From contig DAONJS010000009.1 of the NCBI GenBank assembly GCA_035405785.1, positions 44,520 to 108,519 of the forward strand: DNA of 64,000 bases. The letters run 5' to 3'. Source of the DNA: BPGX01 sp035405785 (lineage in GTDB: Bacteria; Bacteroidota; Bacteroidia; B-17B0; Aurantibacillaceae). This document shows positions 35,867-43,954 of this stretch, piece by piece. Position numbers and translations under genes: made by a program. The notes beneath the pieces are model-generated. The model had not been told where the DNA came from, did not search any database, and was given only the letters and a program-made list of their open reading frames with translations. The first letter of the stretch is position 1, and each line of letters begins with the position of its first letter.

Positions 35867-36000
35867 AGTAATTTATCTTTTATCAATGAAAAAAATTTTT
35901 ATGATAATTGTCAGGAAAGAAAAAGATTTTTTCTAAATGCTATTTTTATCAATTTAGTGATTCTTTGAAAATAATGAGAGCATGGAATAACTAAAACAGG

Positions 36001-36094
36001 ACTTGTAAGGGCTTATAGCGATACGCCATTAGCTAAATCGGCGTAAGGAATAACTAAAAATTAAACACTAAAAACTCAAAACTAATTAGTTTTG
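36001..36094. repeat. Short repeats at the 3' end of dsbD
   Basis: Contains a GGCGTAT-like degenerate palindrome (about 36008-36047), CTAAAAA/CTCAAAA heptamers (about 36053-36082) and the perfect palindrome CAAAACTAATTAGTTTTG at 36077-36094, which overlaps the stop codon of dsbD. The rest of the 215-base gap up to the atpD promoter is AT-rich and shows nothing else. Confidence 0.45.
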
Positions 36095-38190
36095 TTTTTC
36101 TCTTTGAATTTTTTTATGCCTTCTGATAACCATTTTATATACTCTTCTTTATCTGGATTGTATCCGCGAACATCATTTAATAAATTTTCGTTGTGATCTA
36201 ATAAAATGTATAATGGTTGTGTGCTTTGGCCGTATCTGGTTTCTTCCATATATTTGTATTTGTCTCCAATAGTTGTAATTTTTCTTTTTCTTCCGTACCA
36301 TTCTGCTTCAAAATGTTCGTTTTCTGGCAAATCTCTTTTATCATCAACATAGAGAGATACCAATACTACTTCATTGTTTAAAATATTTTTCACAATTTCA
36401 TCAGGCCAGATAAAATCTTCTGTTTTTCTGCAATTTGCACAGGCGTGTCCTGTAAAATCTATCATCAGGGGTTTATTAGTTTTTTTGGCGTATTCTAATG
36501 CTTTTTCATAATTATTTTTGAAATGAATAATGCCGTGTTTATTAATTTCTGCTCCATTAGGTAGGTTGGAATGATTATTATCAGAATAAGAAGTAACATT
36601 GTTCATAAATCCGTGTGGTGATTCAGAATATTCAAGTGGGGGTAAAATACCGCTGATTAAATTCAAAGGTGCTCCCCATAGTCCGGGTAACATATATAAA
36701 GTAAAACTCAATGAAAGAGTAGCAATCATTAAACGAGTAACAGATAAAAATTTTAAATCTCCATCATGATGAGTTTTGAAAAATCCAAGTAAATAAAAAG
36801 TTAGTAAAGCAAAAATAGCTATCCACAAAGATAAAAATACTTCGCGAGTAAGAATGCCTGCTTGCACTACAAGGTCAGCATTTGAAGCAAATTTGAGAGC
36901 TAATGCAATTTCAATAAAACCCAGCGTAACCTTTACAGCATTTAACCAACTGTCAGATTTTGGTAAGGATTTCATCCATGAAGGAAATGCGGCAAATAAT
37001 CCAAATGGTAAAGCTAATGCTAAGGAAAAACCAAACATTCCAATAGATGGTCCTAATATCTCACCAGTGGCGGCAGTTTGAACTAATAATGTTCCAACAA
37101 TAGGGCCTGTGCAGGAAAATGAAACTAATGCTAATGTAAATGCCATAAAGAAAATTCCTAAAAATCCACCTTTATTACTTAAACTATCCATTTTATTTAC
37201 AACAGATGAAGGCATGTTAATTTCAAATGCTCCTAAAAATGAAAATCCAAAAATGAGTAACAAAACAAAGAATGCAAGATTAAACCATACATTTGTTGAT
37301 AAATCATTCAAGGCACTGGCACCAAATATCAATGTTACAAAAATACCTAACAATAAGTAAATTAAAATAATACTAATTGAATAAGTAATGGCTTCTTGAA
37401 TAGATTTTTTTCGGTTTTTGTGTCTTTTGGTAAAAAAACTGATATTCATTGGAATTAAAGGAAAAACACAGGGTGTAAAGAGGGCGGCTAATCCGCCTAA
37501 AAAACCTTCTACAAATATCATCCAAAAAGAAAGATTATTAATTTTTTTATCACTTGTTTTATTTGTTGCAATATTATTATTTTGATTATTTGTATTTGCT
37601 GACGGTGGTAATGAAGTATCAATTTTGATAGATGTATTTTGTTGTTCTTGAATGGTGGGAGAATCTTTTGCAATTAATGTTGAATTTGTGGTTGAATTTG
37701 AAGTTTTTTCAGAATCAGAATTAGAAATTTCTGATGAGGAAGCATCTATGATAATTTCAAAAGGTTCAGCAGGTGGAAATACACATTTTTCATCTGTACA
37801 CGCTTGATATTCATAAGTTCCGCTTACTTTAATTTTTCCCTTCTTTTTAATTCTAATAACTTGCCATATTTCTGCTTTCTTTGAAAAATACTCCACTTCA
37901 ACTCCAAAAACTTTATCCATTTCTTTAATGCCTTTGCTTTGCTCTAATTTACCTACTAATTCATAATCATCAGAAGGGTTGAATTTAATAGCAGTGGGCA
38001 TTGGACCATCATCAGGATTTTGATGAATAGAATAAATATGCCATGGTTCATCAATTTTTACATTTGCTATAATTTTATATTCATTATCAGAAATTTTTTT
38101 TGCAGTAAATGTAAAATGAGCGGGTTGAATTTGTGAGTATATGATGAATGGAAAAATAAAATTTAAGATGAACAATGATTTCTTTATCAT
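36082..38190 (-). CDS. dsbD: Thiol:disulfide interchange protein DsbD
   Basis: A 702-residue inner-membrane protein that carries electrons from cytosolic thioredoxin to periplasmic oxidised proteins. The signal peptide (MIKKSLFILNFIFPFIIYSQ) leads to an alpha domain with the pair CTDEKC. A Ser/Thr/Asn linker follows, then an eight-helix membrane core with a cysteine in each of TPCVFPLIP and FSCTGPIVG. The C-terminal thioredoxin-like domain has the active site CANC. All three cysteine pairs are intact. The frame extends to a GTG at 38235, but the -7 element lies in that extension, so the ATG at 38188-38190 is chosen. Confidence 0.93.
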   Translation of the reverse strand: MIKKSLFILNFIFPFIIYSQIQPAHFTFTAKKISDNEYKIIANVKIDEPWHIYSIHQNPDDGPMPTAIKFNPSDDYELVGKLEQSKGIKEMDKVFGVEVEYFSKKAEIWQVIRIKKKGKIKVSGTYEYQACTDEKCVFPPAEPFEIIIDASSSEISNSDSEKTSNSTTNSTLIAKDSPTIQEQQNTSIKIDTSLPPSANTNNQNNNIATNKTSDKKINNLSFWMIFVEGFLGGLAALFTPCVFPLIPMNISFFTKRHKNRKKSIQEAITYSISIILIYLLLGIFVTLIFGASALNDLSTNVWFNLAFFVLLLIFGFSFLGAFEINMPSSVVNKMDSLSNKGGFLGIFFMAFTLALVSFSCTGPIVGTLLVQTAATGEILGPSIGMFGFSLALALPFGLFAAFPSWMKSLPKSDSWLNAVKVTLGFIEIALALKFASNADLVVQAGILTREVFLSLWIAIFALLTFYLLGFFKTHHDGDLKFLSVTRLMIATLSLSFTLYMLPGLWGAPLNLISGILPPLEYSESPHGFMNNVTSYSDNNHSNLPNGAEINKHGIIHFKNNYEKALEYAKKTNKPLMIDFTGHACANCRKTEDFIWPDEIVKNILNNEVVLVSLYVDDKRDLPENEHFEAEWYGRKRKITTIGDKYKYMEETRYGQSTQPLYILLDHNENLLNDVRGYNPDKEEYIKWLSEGIKKFKEKNKTN

Positions 38191-38207
38191 AAAACAATTT
38201 TGAGGGG

Positions 38208-38215
38208 CAAAAGTA
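38208..38215 (-). promoter_or_regulatory. -7 promoter element of dsbD
   Basis: TACTTTTG on the minus strand, 17 bases before the dsbD ATG, is a perfect TAnnTTTG match. No good -33 TTTG is visible. Confidence 0.5.
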
Positions 38216-38311
38216 AAAAAAATAATTTTCAGCACTTGGCATAGTGTCTGATAATTATTGTTAATGTTGAAAGAAGTATCATCAAAGGATGTATTTATCT
38301 TATATAAATAC

Positions 38312-38319
38312 TACATTTG
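38312..38319 (+). promoter_or_regulatory. -7 promoter element directly before the ABC transporter ATG
   Basis: TACATTTG ends only four bases (CCCG) before the ATG at 38324. At the usual distance from this element the transcript would begin at or next to the start codon, so the mRNA may be leaderless. Confidence 0.55.
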
Positions 38320-38323
38320 CCCG

Positions 38324-40075
38324 ATGAAAAATTTGAAACATCTTACCAAATATTTTGTAAAATATAAATGGTATTATTTATCAGGAATAATATTTGTTAG
38401 TTTATCATCTATTTTTGCAAACTATCAGGCAGTCATTGTAAGAAAAGCAACTAATGAAATAGTTTTAGGTATTCATCAGCATACTTTTGAAAAACAACAG
38501 TTTTTATTTTTTCTATTTTACTTACTTGGATTATCAATTATTAGTGGCGTTTTTATGTTTTTAATGAGACAGACAATTATTGTTTCAAGTAGGCATATTG
38601 AATATGACCAAAAGAATGAAATTTATAAGCATTTACAAAAAATGGATAAAGAATTTTTGAAGATGCAAAGTGTTGGTGATTTAATGAATAAAATCAGTGA
38701 AGATGTTGGTAGAGTACGAATGTTTACTGGTCCAGCAATTATGTATTTGACAAATGTGATTGTAACTTTAATTTCAGTTGTTTCTTTTATGATTCATGTC
38801 AATTTATTACTTAGTATTCTTGTATTGCTTCCATTACCTTTGTTTTCGTGGGCAATTTTTAAGTTAAGTAATAAAATTAATGTTTTGAGCACATCAGTTC
38901 AAAAAAAATTATCCGATATTACATCTTTTGTGCAAGAAAGTATTTCATCTATTAGGTTGATTAAAATTCATGATAAAGAAAAATTTTTTGATAACAAATT
39001 ATCTGCTATTAATGAAGAGTATTCTGAACAATTTGTAAAGTTAGGAAAAACCGAAGCATTGTTTCAACCATTGATGACGATTATGGTAGGCACTGGAATT
39101 ATTGTAACTGTTTGGGTAGGAAGTATTTTATTAAGTAAAGGTAAAATTGAACCGGGTAATATCACAGAGTTTGTAATGTATGTGTATCGTTTAACATGGC
39201 CATTTACAGCATTAGGTTGGGTAAGTGCTTTAATACAAAGAGCATCAGCATCGCAGGAAAGAATAAATCAATTATTATCTATTCAGCCAAAAATTGTTTC
39301 TCCAACAAATGAAATTTATCCAATTCAGGGAAGGATAAAATTTGAGAATGTTTCATTTACTTATAAAGAGAGTAACATCAAAGCACTTTCGGATATTTCT
39401 TTTGAAGTGAATAAAAATGAGGTGCTTGGAATTACAGGAAGAGTAGGATGTGGAAAAAGTACTATATTTCAACTATTACTGAGGTTTTATGATGCTGATA
39501 CTGGTAAAATAATGATTGATGATAAATCTATTAAAGAACACAATTTGTATTTATTGAGACAAAATATCGCGTATGTACCTCAAGATGCTTTTTTATTTAA
39601 TGATACTGTTTTTAATAACATTATTTTTCCTGAACAAAATGAAAGTATTGAAAAAGTTATAGAAGTTTGTAAAAAAGTAGATATTCACGATACTATAATG
39701 AGTTGGCCTGAACAATATCAAACAATGATAGGCGAAAGAGGCATTAATGTATCGGGTGGGCAAAGACAAAGAATAGCATTAGCAAGAGCGTTAATTAAAG
39801 ATACGCCAATTTTATTGATTGATGATGCTTTTTCAGCACTTGATAATGAAACAGAACAAAAAATTGTAAGAAATATCAAAGATGATTTAAAGAATAAAAC
39901 GGTTATGATTATTTCACAAAAGATTTCTATACTTAATTTGTTAGCTAATAAAATAATTGTTTTGAAAGATGGAAAAATTATTGAGAATGGTACAAGTGAA
40001 GAGTTATTAAGTCAAAATGGTGAATACAAAAAATTGTATGATATTCAAATGATGAGAAAAGAAAAGGTCAGTTGA
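38324..40075 (+). CDS. ABC exporter, fused membrane and ATPase domains
   Basis: A 583-residue half-transporter. Six membrane helices (about 1-300) are followed by a nucleotide-binding domain: Walker A GRVGCGKST, Q-loop YVPQDAFLF, signature VSGGQRQRIALARA, Walker B ILLIDDAFSALD and H-loop replaced by Q in VMIISQKIS. Two catalytic positions are atypical: Asp for the glutamate after Walker B, and Gln for the switch histidine. This resembles the degenerate half of heterodimeric exporters such as MdlA, but no partner gene is adjacent. Substrate unknown. A TTG at 38258 in frame is rejected as start because the promoter lies between it and the ATG. Confidence 0.9.
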   Translation: MKNLKHLTKYFVKYKWYYLSGIIFVSLSSIFANYQAVIVRKATNEIVLGIHQHTFEKQQFLFFLFYLLGLSIISGVFMFLMRQTIIVSSRHIEYDQKNEIYKHLQKMDKEFLKMQSVGDLMNKISEDVGRVRMFTGPAIMYLTNVIVTLISVVSFMIHVNLLLSILVLLPLPLFSWAIFKLSNKINVLSTSVQKKLSDITSFVQESISSIRLIKIHDKEKFFDNKLSAINEEYSEQFVKLGKTEALFQPLMTIMVGTGIIVTVWVGSILLSKGKIEPGNITEFVMYVYRLTWPFTALGWVSALIQRASASQERINQLLSIQPKIVSPTNEIYPIQGRIKFENVSFTYKESNIKALSDISFEVNKNEVLGITGRVGCGKSTIFQLLLRFYDADTGKIMIDDKSIKEHNLYLLRQNIAYVPQDAFLFNDTVFNNIIFPEQNESIEKVIEVCKKVDIHDTIMSWPEQYQTMIGERGINVSGGQRQRIALARALIKDTPILLIDDAFSALDNETEQKIVRNIKDDLKNKTVMIISQKISILNLLANKIIVLKDGKIIENGTSEELLSQNGEYKKLYDIQMMRKEKVS

Positions 40076-40138
40076 ATTAATAAACAAAATTTATATTAAT
40101 ATAAATAAAATTTAAAAAACATAACGAATAAAATGATG

Positions 40139-40146
40139 TAAATTTG
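40139..40146 (+). promoter_or_regulatory. -7 promoter element of the peroxiredoxin gene
   Basis: TAAATTTG matches TAnnTTTG and leaves a leader of about 25-30 bases before the ATG at 40176. Confidence 0.5.
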
Positions 40147-40175
40147 CAGCACTAACCAATAAAAATTAAAAAACT

Positions 40176-40808
40176 ATGACAACTATTTTAGGAAAAAAAG
40201 CACCAAGTTTCAAAGCAGCAGCAGTTATCAATGGAAAGGACATTGTAAATGATTTTTCATTAGACCAATATCTTGGTAAAAAGTATGTGGTATTTTTCTT
40301 TTATCCAAAAGATTTTACATTTGTTTGTCCTACTGAACTATGGGCATTTCAAGAAAAATTAGAAGAGTTCAAAAAAAGAGATTGTGAAGTAGTGGCATGT
40401 AGTACTGATACCGAACAAAGCCACTGGGGATGGTTACAAATGGATAAAAAACAAGGTGGTATTAAAGGAATTACATATCCAATTGTAGCAGATACTAACA
40501 AAACCATTGCGGCTAACTTTGGATGCTTGAATGGAGAATACTACATTGACGAAAATGAAAATTTTGTAGCAACATCTGAAATGATTGCTTACAGAGCTAC
40601 CTACATCATTGATAAAAATGGAGTAGTGAGACATTTATTAATTAATGATTTGCCATTGGGAAGAAACATTGATGAAACTTTGCGTACTTTAGAAGCATTG
40701 CAATTTGTAGAAAAACACGGAGAAGTTTGTCCTGCTAACTGGACTGAAGGTAAAAAGGCCATGAAACCAACTCACGAAGGCACAGCAGAATATCTTGCTA
40801 CGGTGTAA
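40176..40808 (+). CDS. 2-Cys peroxiredoxin (AhpC/Prx1 type)
   Basis: A 210-residue cytosolic thiol peroxidase that reduces hydrogen peroxide and organic peroxides. The peroxidatic cysteine is Cys51 in DFTFVCPTELWAF, with the conserved Pro, Thr and later Arg (AYRATYIID) of the active site. The resolving cysteine is Cys185 in HGEVCPANW. It is a typical two-cysteine enzyme. No ahpF reductase gene is next to it. A strong terminator follows and it has its own promoter, so it is monocistronic. Confidence 0.95.
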   Translation: MTTILGKKAPSFKAAAVINGKDIVNDFSLDQYLGKKYVVFFFYPKDFTFVCPTELWAFQEKLEEFKKRDCEVVACSTDTEQSHWGWLQMDKKQGGIKGITYPIVADTNKTIAANFGCLNGEYYIDENENFVATSEMIAYRATYIIDKNGVVRHLLINDLPLGRNIDETLRTLEALQFVEKHGEVCPANWTEGKKAMKPTHEGTAEYLATV

Positions 40809-40831
40809 TAATAAATAAAAATTTGATGTAT

Positions 40832-40868
40832 AAAAGCCCTGTCAGAAATGGCGGGGCTTTTTTTATTT
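40832..40868 (+). terminator. Rho-independent terminator after the peroxiredoxin gene
   Basis: A 12-bp stem with two G-T pairs (AAAAGCCCTGTC with GGCGGGGCTTTT) around the loop AGAAAT, followed by a T run, begins 24 bases after the stop codon. Confidence 0.88.
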
Positions 40869-40910
40869 GATACTATGTCAAATTATTGAGAACAGTTTAC
40901 AAAATTACTA

Positions 40911-41987
40911 TTAATCTACAATAATAAGTTTAGTAATTCCGATAACCTTATTATTTTCAGAAAGTTGAGCAAAATAAAAACCTACTGGTAGATTATTACG
41001 GTTAATATTAATTGTATTTCCATTGATATTTTTGATTTGTGAAACTAATTGCCCAAAAGCATTGAAAATATTTAGAGTAACATTATTAAAATTTTCTTTT
41101 GCATGCAAAGTTGTAAAATTAGAAAAGGGATTAGGTGAAATTGAAAATGATAAGTTATAATTTATTTCATTTATTTTAAGTGGTATTGATGGGCATGATG
41201 CACCATCAGGATAGATGGTGTTTGAATTTACTTTTACACATGTCAGGTAACAATTAGCTTCAAATGGCGGAAACAACATTTCAAATAGACCTAATGTGCT
41301 CCCAATACCTTCAATCAATGCTGTATATGATGAAGGGGGGAAACCATTAATACTACTTATCCAATATCTTTTGTGATAATTTCCACCAACCAAAACGGAG
41401 TCAATGGATGAAACATAATTTGTATTTGCTGGACATATATATGTTGGATGAAGAGTATCTCCTAAATTCAAATTAAAATCATATAACAGAGTATCAATAG
41501 TTTTTCCTGCTTGAATAAAATACACCTTTTTTGAAGATGAATCTTGTCTAATTCCACCTCTGTAGTAATAGAATACAGAAGTATATTTTGGTAAGGGTGT
41601 GCACCAAGGAGGGCAATTTGTAGGTCCAAAATAATAATCTACTCTAGTATAAGCTGTATAAATTTTCTTAAAGATTTTAGAATTAATAACAGTATCTCCG
41701 TTTAGAGAATCAGCAATACTCATACCAAAATGGCAATTTCCTGAGCCAGCACAATTACAATAACAATTTTGCGAAATACCACCGCAATTGTGTATCCAAA
41801 CAGCATTACTTTCAGGAAAAGGATGATAAACATTTGCTTGTGAATTTGCTGATTGATTTAAAAGCATAGTCATTATTAAGGTAATATAAAATTTCTCAAA
41901 TACATTAAAAAGAAATTCACTTGTAAATGAAAAATTTAAAAAATTATTTTTTGATGAATGACTTTTAATTAATATAAAGTTTTTCAT
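40911..41987 (-). CDS. T9SS-secreted protein with Por-type sorting tail
   Basis: A 358-residue protein of unknown function. From the ATG at 41985-41987 (MKNFILIKSHSS) there are about 35 residues before the hydrophobic stretch FYITLIMTMLLNQSANSQA, which makes an unusually long signal-peptide front; a GTG at 42012 would make it longer still. The body is Cys- and Tyr-rich (NCGGISQNCYCNCAGSGNC, TNCPPWCTPLPK). The last 75 residues are a Por-type T9SS tail (ISPNPFSNFTTLHAKENF, IFNAFGQLV, LPVGFYFAQLSEN). It lies downstream of dabAB on the same strand reading away from it. Confidence 0.8.
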   Translation of the reverse strand: MKNFILIKSHSSKNNFLNFSFTSEFLFNVFEKFYITLIMTMLLNQSANSQANVYHPFPESNAVWIHNCGGISQNCYCNCAGSGNCHFGMSIADSLNGDTVINSKIFKKIYTAYTRVDYYFGPTNCPPWCTPLPKYTSVFYYYRGGIRQDSSSKKVYFIQAGKTIDTLLYDFNLNLGDTLHPTYICPANTNYVSSIDSVLVGGNYHKRYWISSINGFPPSSYTALIEGIGSTLGLFEMLFPPFEANCYLTCVKVNSNTIYPDGASCPSIPLKINEINYNLSFSISPNPFSNFTTLHAKENFNNVTLNIFNAFGQLVSQIKNINGNTININRNNLPVGFYFAQLSENNKVIGITKLIIVD

Positions 41988-42062
41988 ACTTTTAGTTTTT
42001 AAACTGAAAAACACAATATTTTTTTCTTACAAATTTAAGAAAAATATTTTGATTAAAAAAAT

Positions 42063-43949
42063 CTACGCTGATTTAATTGCAATTTCGTGTGTGGGCTTAC
42101 AATGTGGTCCTAAAAACAATCGAGCATATATTTTAATACCAGTTATTCCTATAATAATTAAATTTAATGCTATCAAAAACGCTAATGGAAACTGGTATGA
42201 ATGAATATGCTCTAAAATCACATCTTCTCCAATAAATGTTGGTGTTGCAGGAAATCCTATCATACAAATGATTCCAAATAAAAATATAAATGCTAAAAAT
42301 CTATGTTCATACACATGACCATAATACTTATTTAAGTCAAAATAGTTTTCTTCTTTAGATTTTAATTTAATCAAAGTGTAAACAGAAATTATTCCTCCCA
42401 AAATAATCCCTGATAAATATAAAAGAGAATCAAACATTTCAAATTTTTCATTATATGATATAGCAAGTAATACAAATAATTGACTTGATATTATTAAATA
42501 AATCACAAACAATGGATTCATTCTTTCTGAAAATGCCCGCATACTCAATATCACTGCAATCAATGCAAATATCTCAGGAAGCAAATGTTCAATTAATACG
42601 GGAAAATGTACTTTTGTAATGTAAAAAAATATACCCATTCCAAATAATGGTAAAATGTAAATCATCAATGTTGATGGTGTTATGAAAGAAGTCATTCTTC
42701 CAATTTTTTTAAATGTACCAAAAATGTAATGATTAACAATAAAATCTAAATTGTATTCTTTTTGGGATAATACATAAATAGTGTTATATATGCTATCTGG
42801 TAATACTTTCCATATATTAGTGGGAGTATCAATTAACTTTGAATAATAAACTTGTTGTCTCATTAAATAAATGACCATTGAAGGCGACATCAATAATTGA
42901 TAAGTTCTAAGAAACGCATTACTTGCAAAGTGTATCAGTACTAACCATTTTAATCCTAATGCTAATTCAATAAACATGATTCCTATTTGAGCAATAGATG
43001 AATAGGCAATTTGTGTTTTTACAGATGATTGAACGCGTGCGGTTGTATTTGCCATCAATGCTGTAATAATACCTAATAATGCAAACAAAACTCTCGGAAG
43101 CCATTGTGTTTCCCAAATGTAGTAGGTTCTTATCAATAATAACACTCCCATGTGAACAGATAATGAACCGTAAAATATTGCGGATGATGGGGTAGGTCCT
43201 TCCATTGCTCTTGGCAACCAGTATGAAAATGGAAATTGTGCAGATTTTCCAATAGCCGTTATAAATAAGCACAATGCTATGGCAGTTCCAATCAAACTTT
43301 GATTTTCAAAATAATGTATGACTAATTTTTCTTTGTTCAATGTATAAAACAATAAATTTTCTTTTACTAAATGATGCAATGCCCACATTGCCATTATCAT
43401 TCCAACATCACCTATACGATACACTGAAAATACTTTTACAGCGTTTCTTACAGGCAAATATCTGTCTCTATAAAATGCAATTAATAAAAATGATGATAAA
43501 CCTAAAAATTCCCAACCAATAAATAATGTTATGAAATTTCCCGCAAGAACAGTAATAGTGTAACCTAAATAAAAAAATAAAATAGTATTGAAAAATCTTT
43601 TGTAACCATTTTCCCGATGCATATAGTATCTGCTAAAATATACTATTATCAATGTAATGATATTTCCTACTAACAAAAACACAACAGTGTTTATATCCCA
43701 AATCAAATCAAAACCGAAACTATAATGTTCATTTTTTATGATATTAAATAAAAAGATATTGAAAGGAACAAAATGTATAAACATCCAGATAAAAAAAGCA
43801 GAAAGTATCAATATATTGTTTATCAAAACCACTGTAAATGCTAATTGAGACAAGTGATTTTCATTTTCTTCCTTTAAAAACAAATTTCCAAAAAATCCAA
43901 GAATTGAAAGTATCAAAATAATTTCAACAATAATTTGAATGATTTCCAT
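42063..43949 (-). CDS. dabB: Inorganic carbon transporter membrane subunit DabB
   Basis: A 628-residue membrane protein of the NuoL/Mrp antiporter family with about 14-16 helices. The core signature KSAQFPFSYWLPRAMEGPTP, with its lysine in a broken helix, and the preceding AGNFITLFIGWEFLGLSSFLL are the proton-channel parts shared with NADH dehydrogenase subunit L. It lies five bases after dabA, and this pairing identifies it as DabB and not as a respiratory subunit. The DAB complex is thought to use the proton gradient to drive one-way hydration of CO2 to bicarbonate inside the cell. Confidence 0.9.
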   Translation of the reverse strand: MEIIQIIVEIILILSILGFFGNLFLKEENENHLSQLAFTVVLINNILILSAFFIWMFIHFVPFNIFLFNIIKNEHYSFGFDLIWDINTVVFLLVGNIITLIIVYFSRYYMHRENGYKRFFNTILFFYLGYTITVLAGNFITLFIGWEFLGLSSFLLIAFYRDRYLPVRNAVKVFSVYRIGDVGMIMAMWALHHLVKENLLFYTLNKEKLVIHYFENQSLIGTAIALCLFITAIGKSAQFPFSYWLPRAMEGPTPSSAIFYGSLSVHMGVLLLIRTYYIWETQWLPRVLFALLGIITALMANTTARVQSSVKTQIAYSSIAQIGIMFIELALGLKWLVLIHFASNAFLRTYQLLMSPSMVIYLMRQQVYYSKLIDTPTNIWKVLPDSIYNTIYVLSQKEYNLDFIVNHYIFGTFKKIGRMTSFITPSTLMIYILPLFGMGIFFYITKVHFPVLIEHLLPEIFALIAVILSMRAFSERMNPLFVIYLIISSQLFVLLAISYNEKFEMFDSLLYLSGIILGGIISVYTLIKLKSKEENYFDLNKYYGHVYEHRFLAFIFLFGIICMIGFPATPTFIGEDVILEHIHSYQFPLAFLIALNLIIIGITGIKIYARLFLGPHCKPTHEIAIKSA

Positions 43950-43954
43950 AATGA

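Noticed and set aside
42063..43949. NuoL subunit of respiratory complex I
   Set aside because: It is next to dabA, no other nuo genes are present, and the DabA-DabB pairing is a known transporter.
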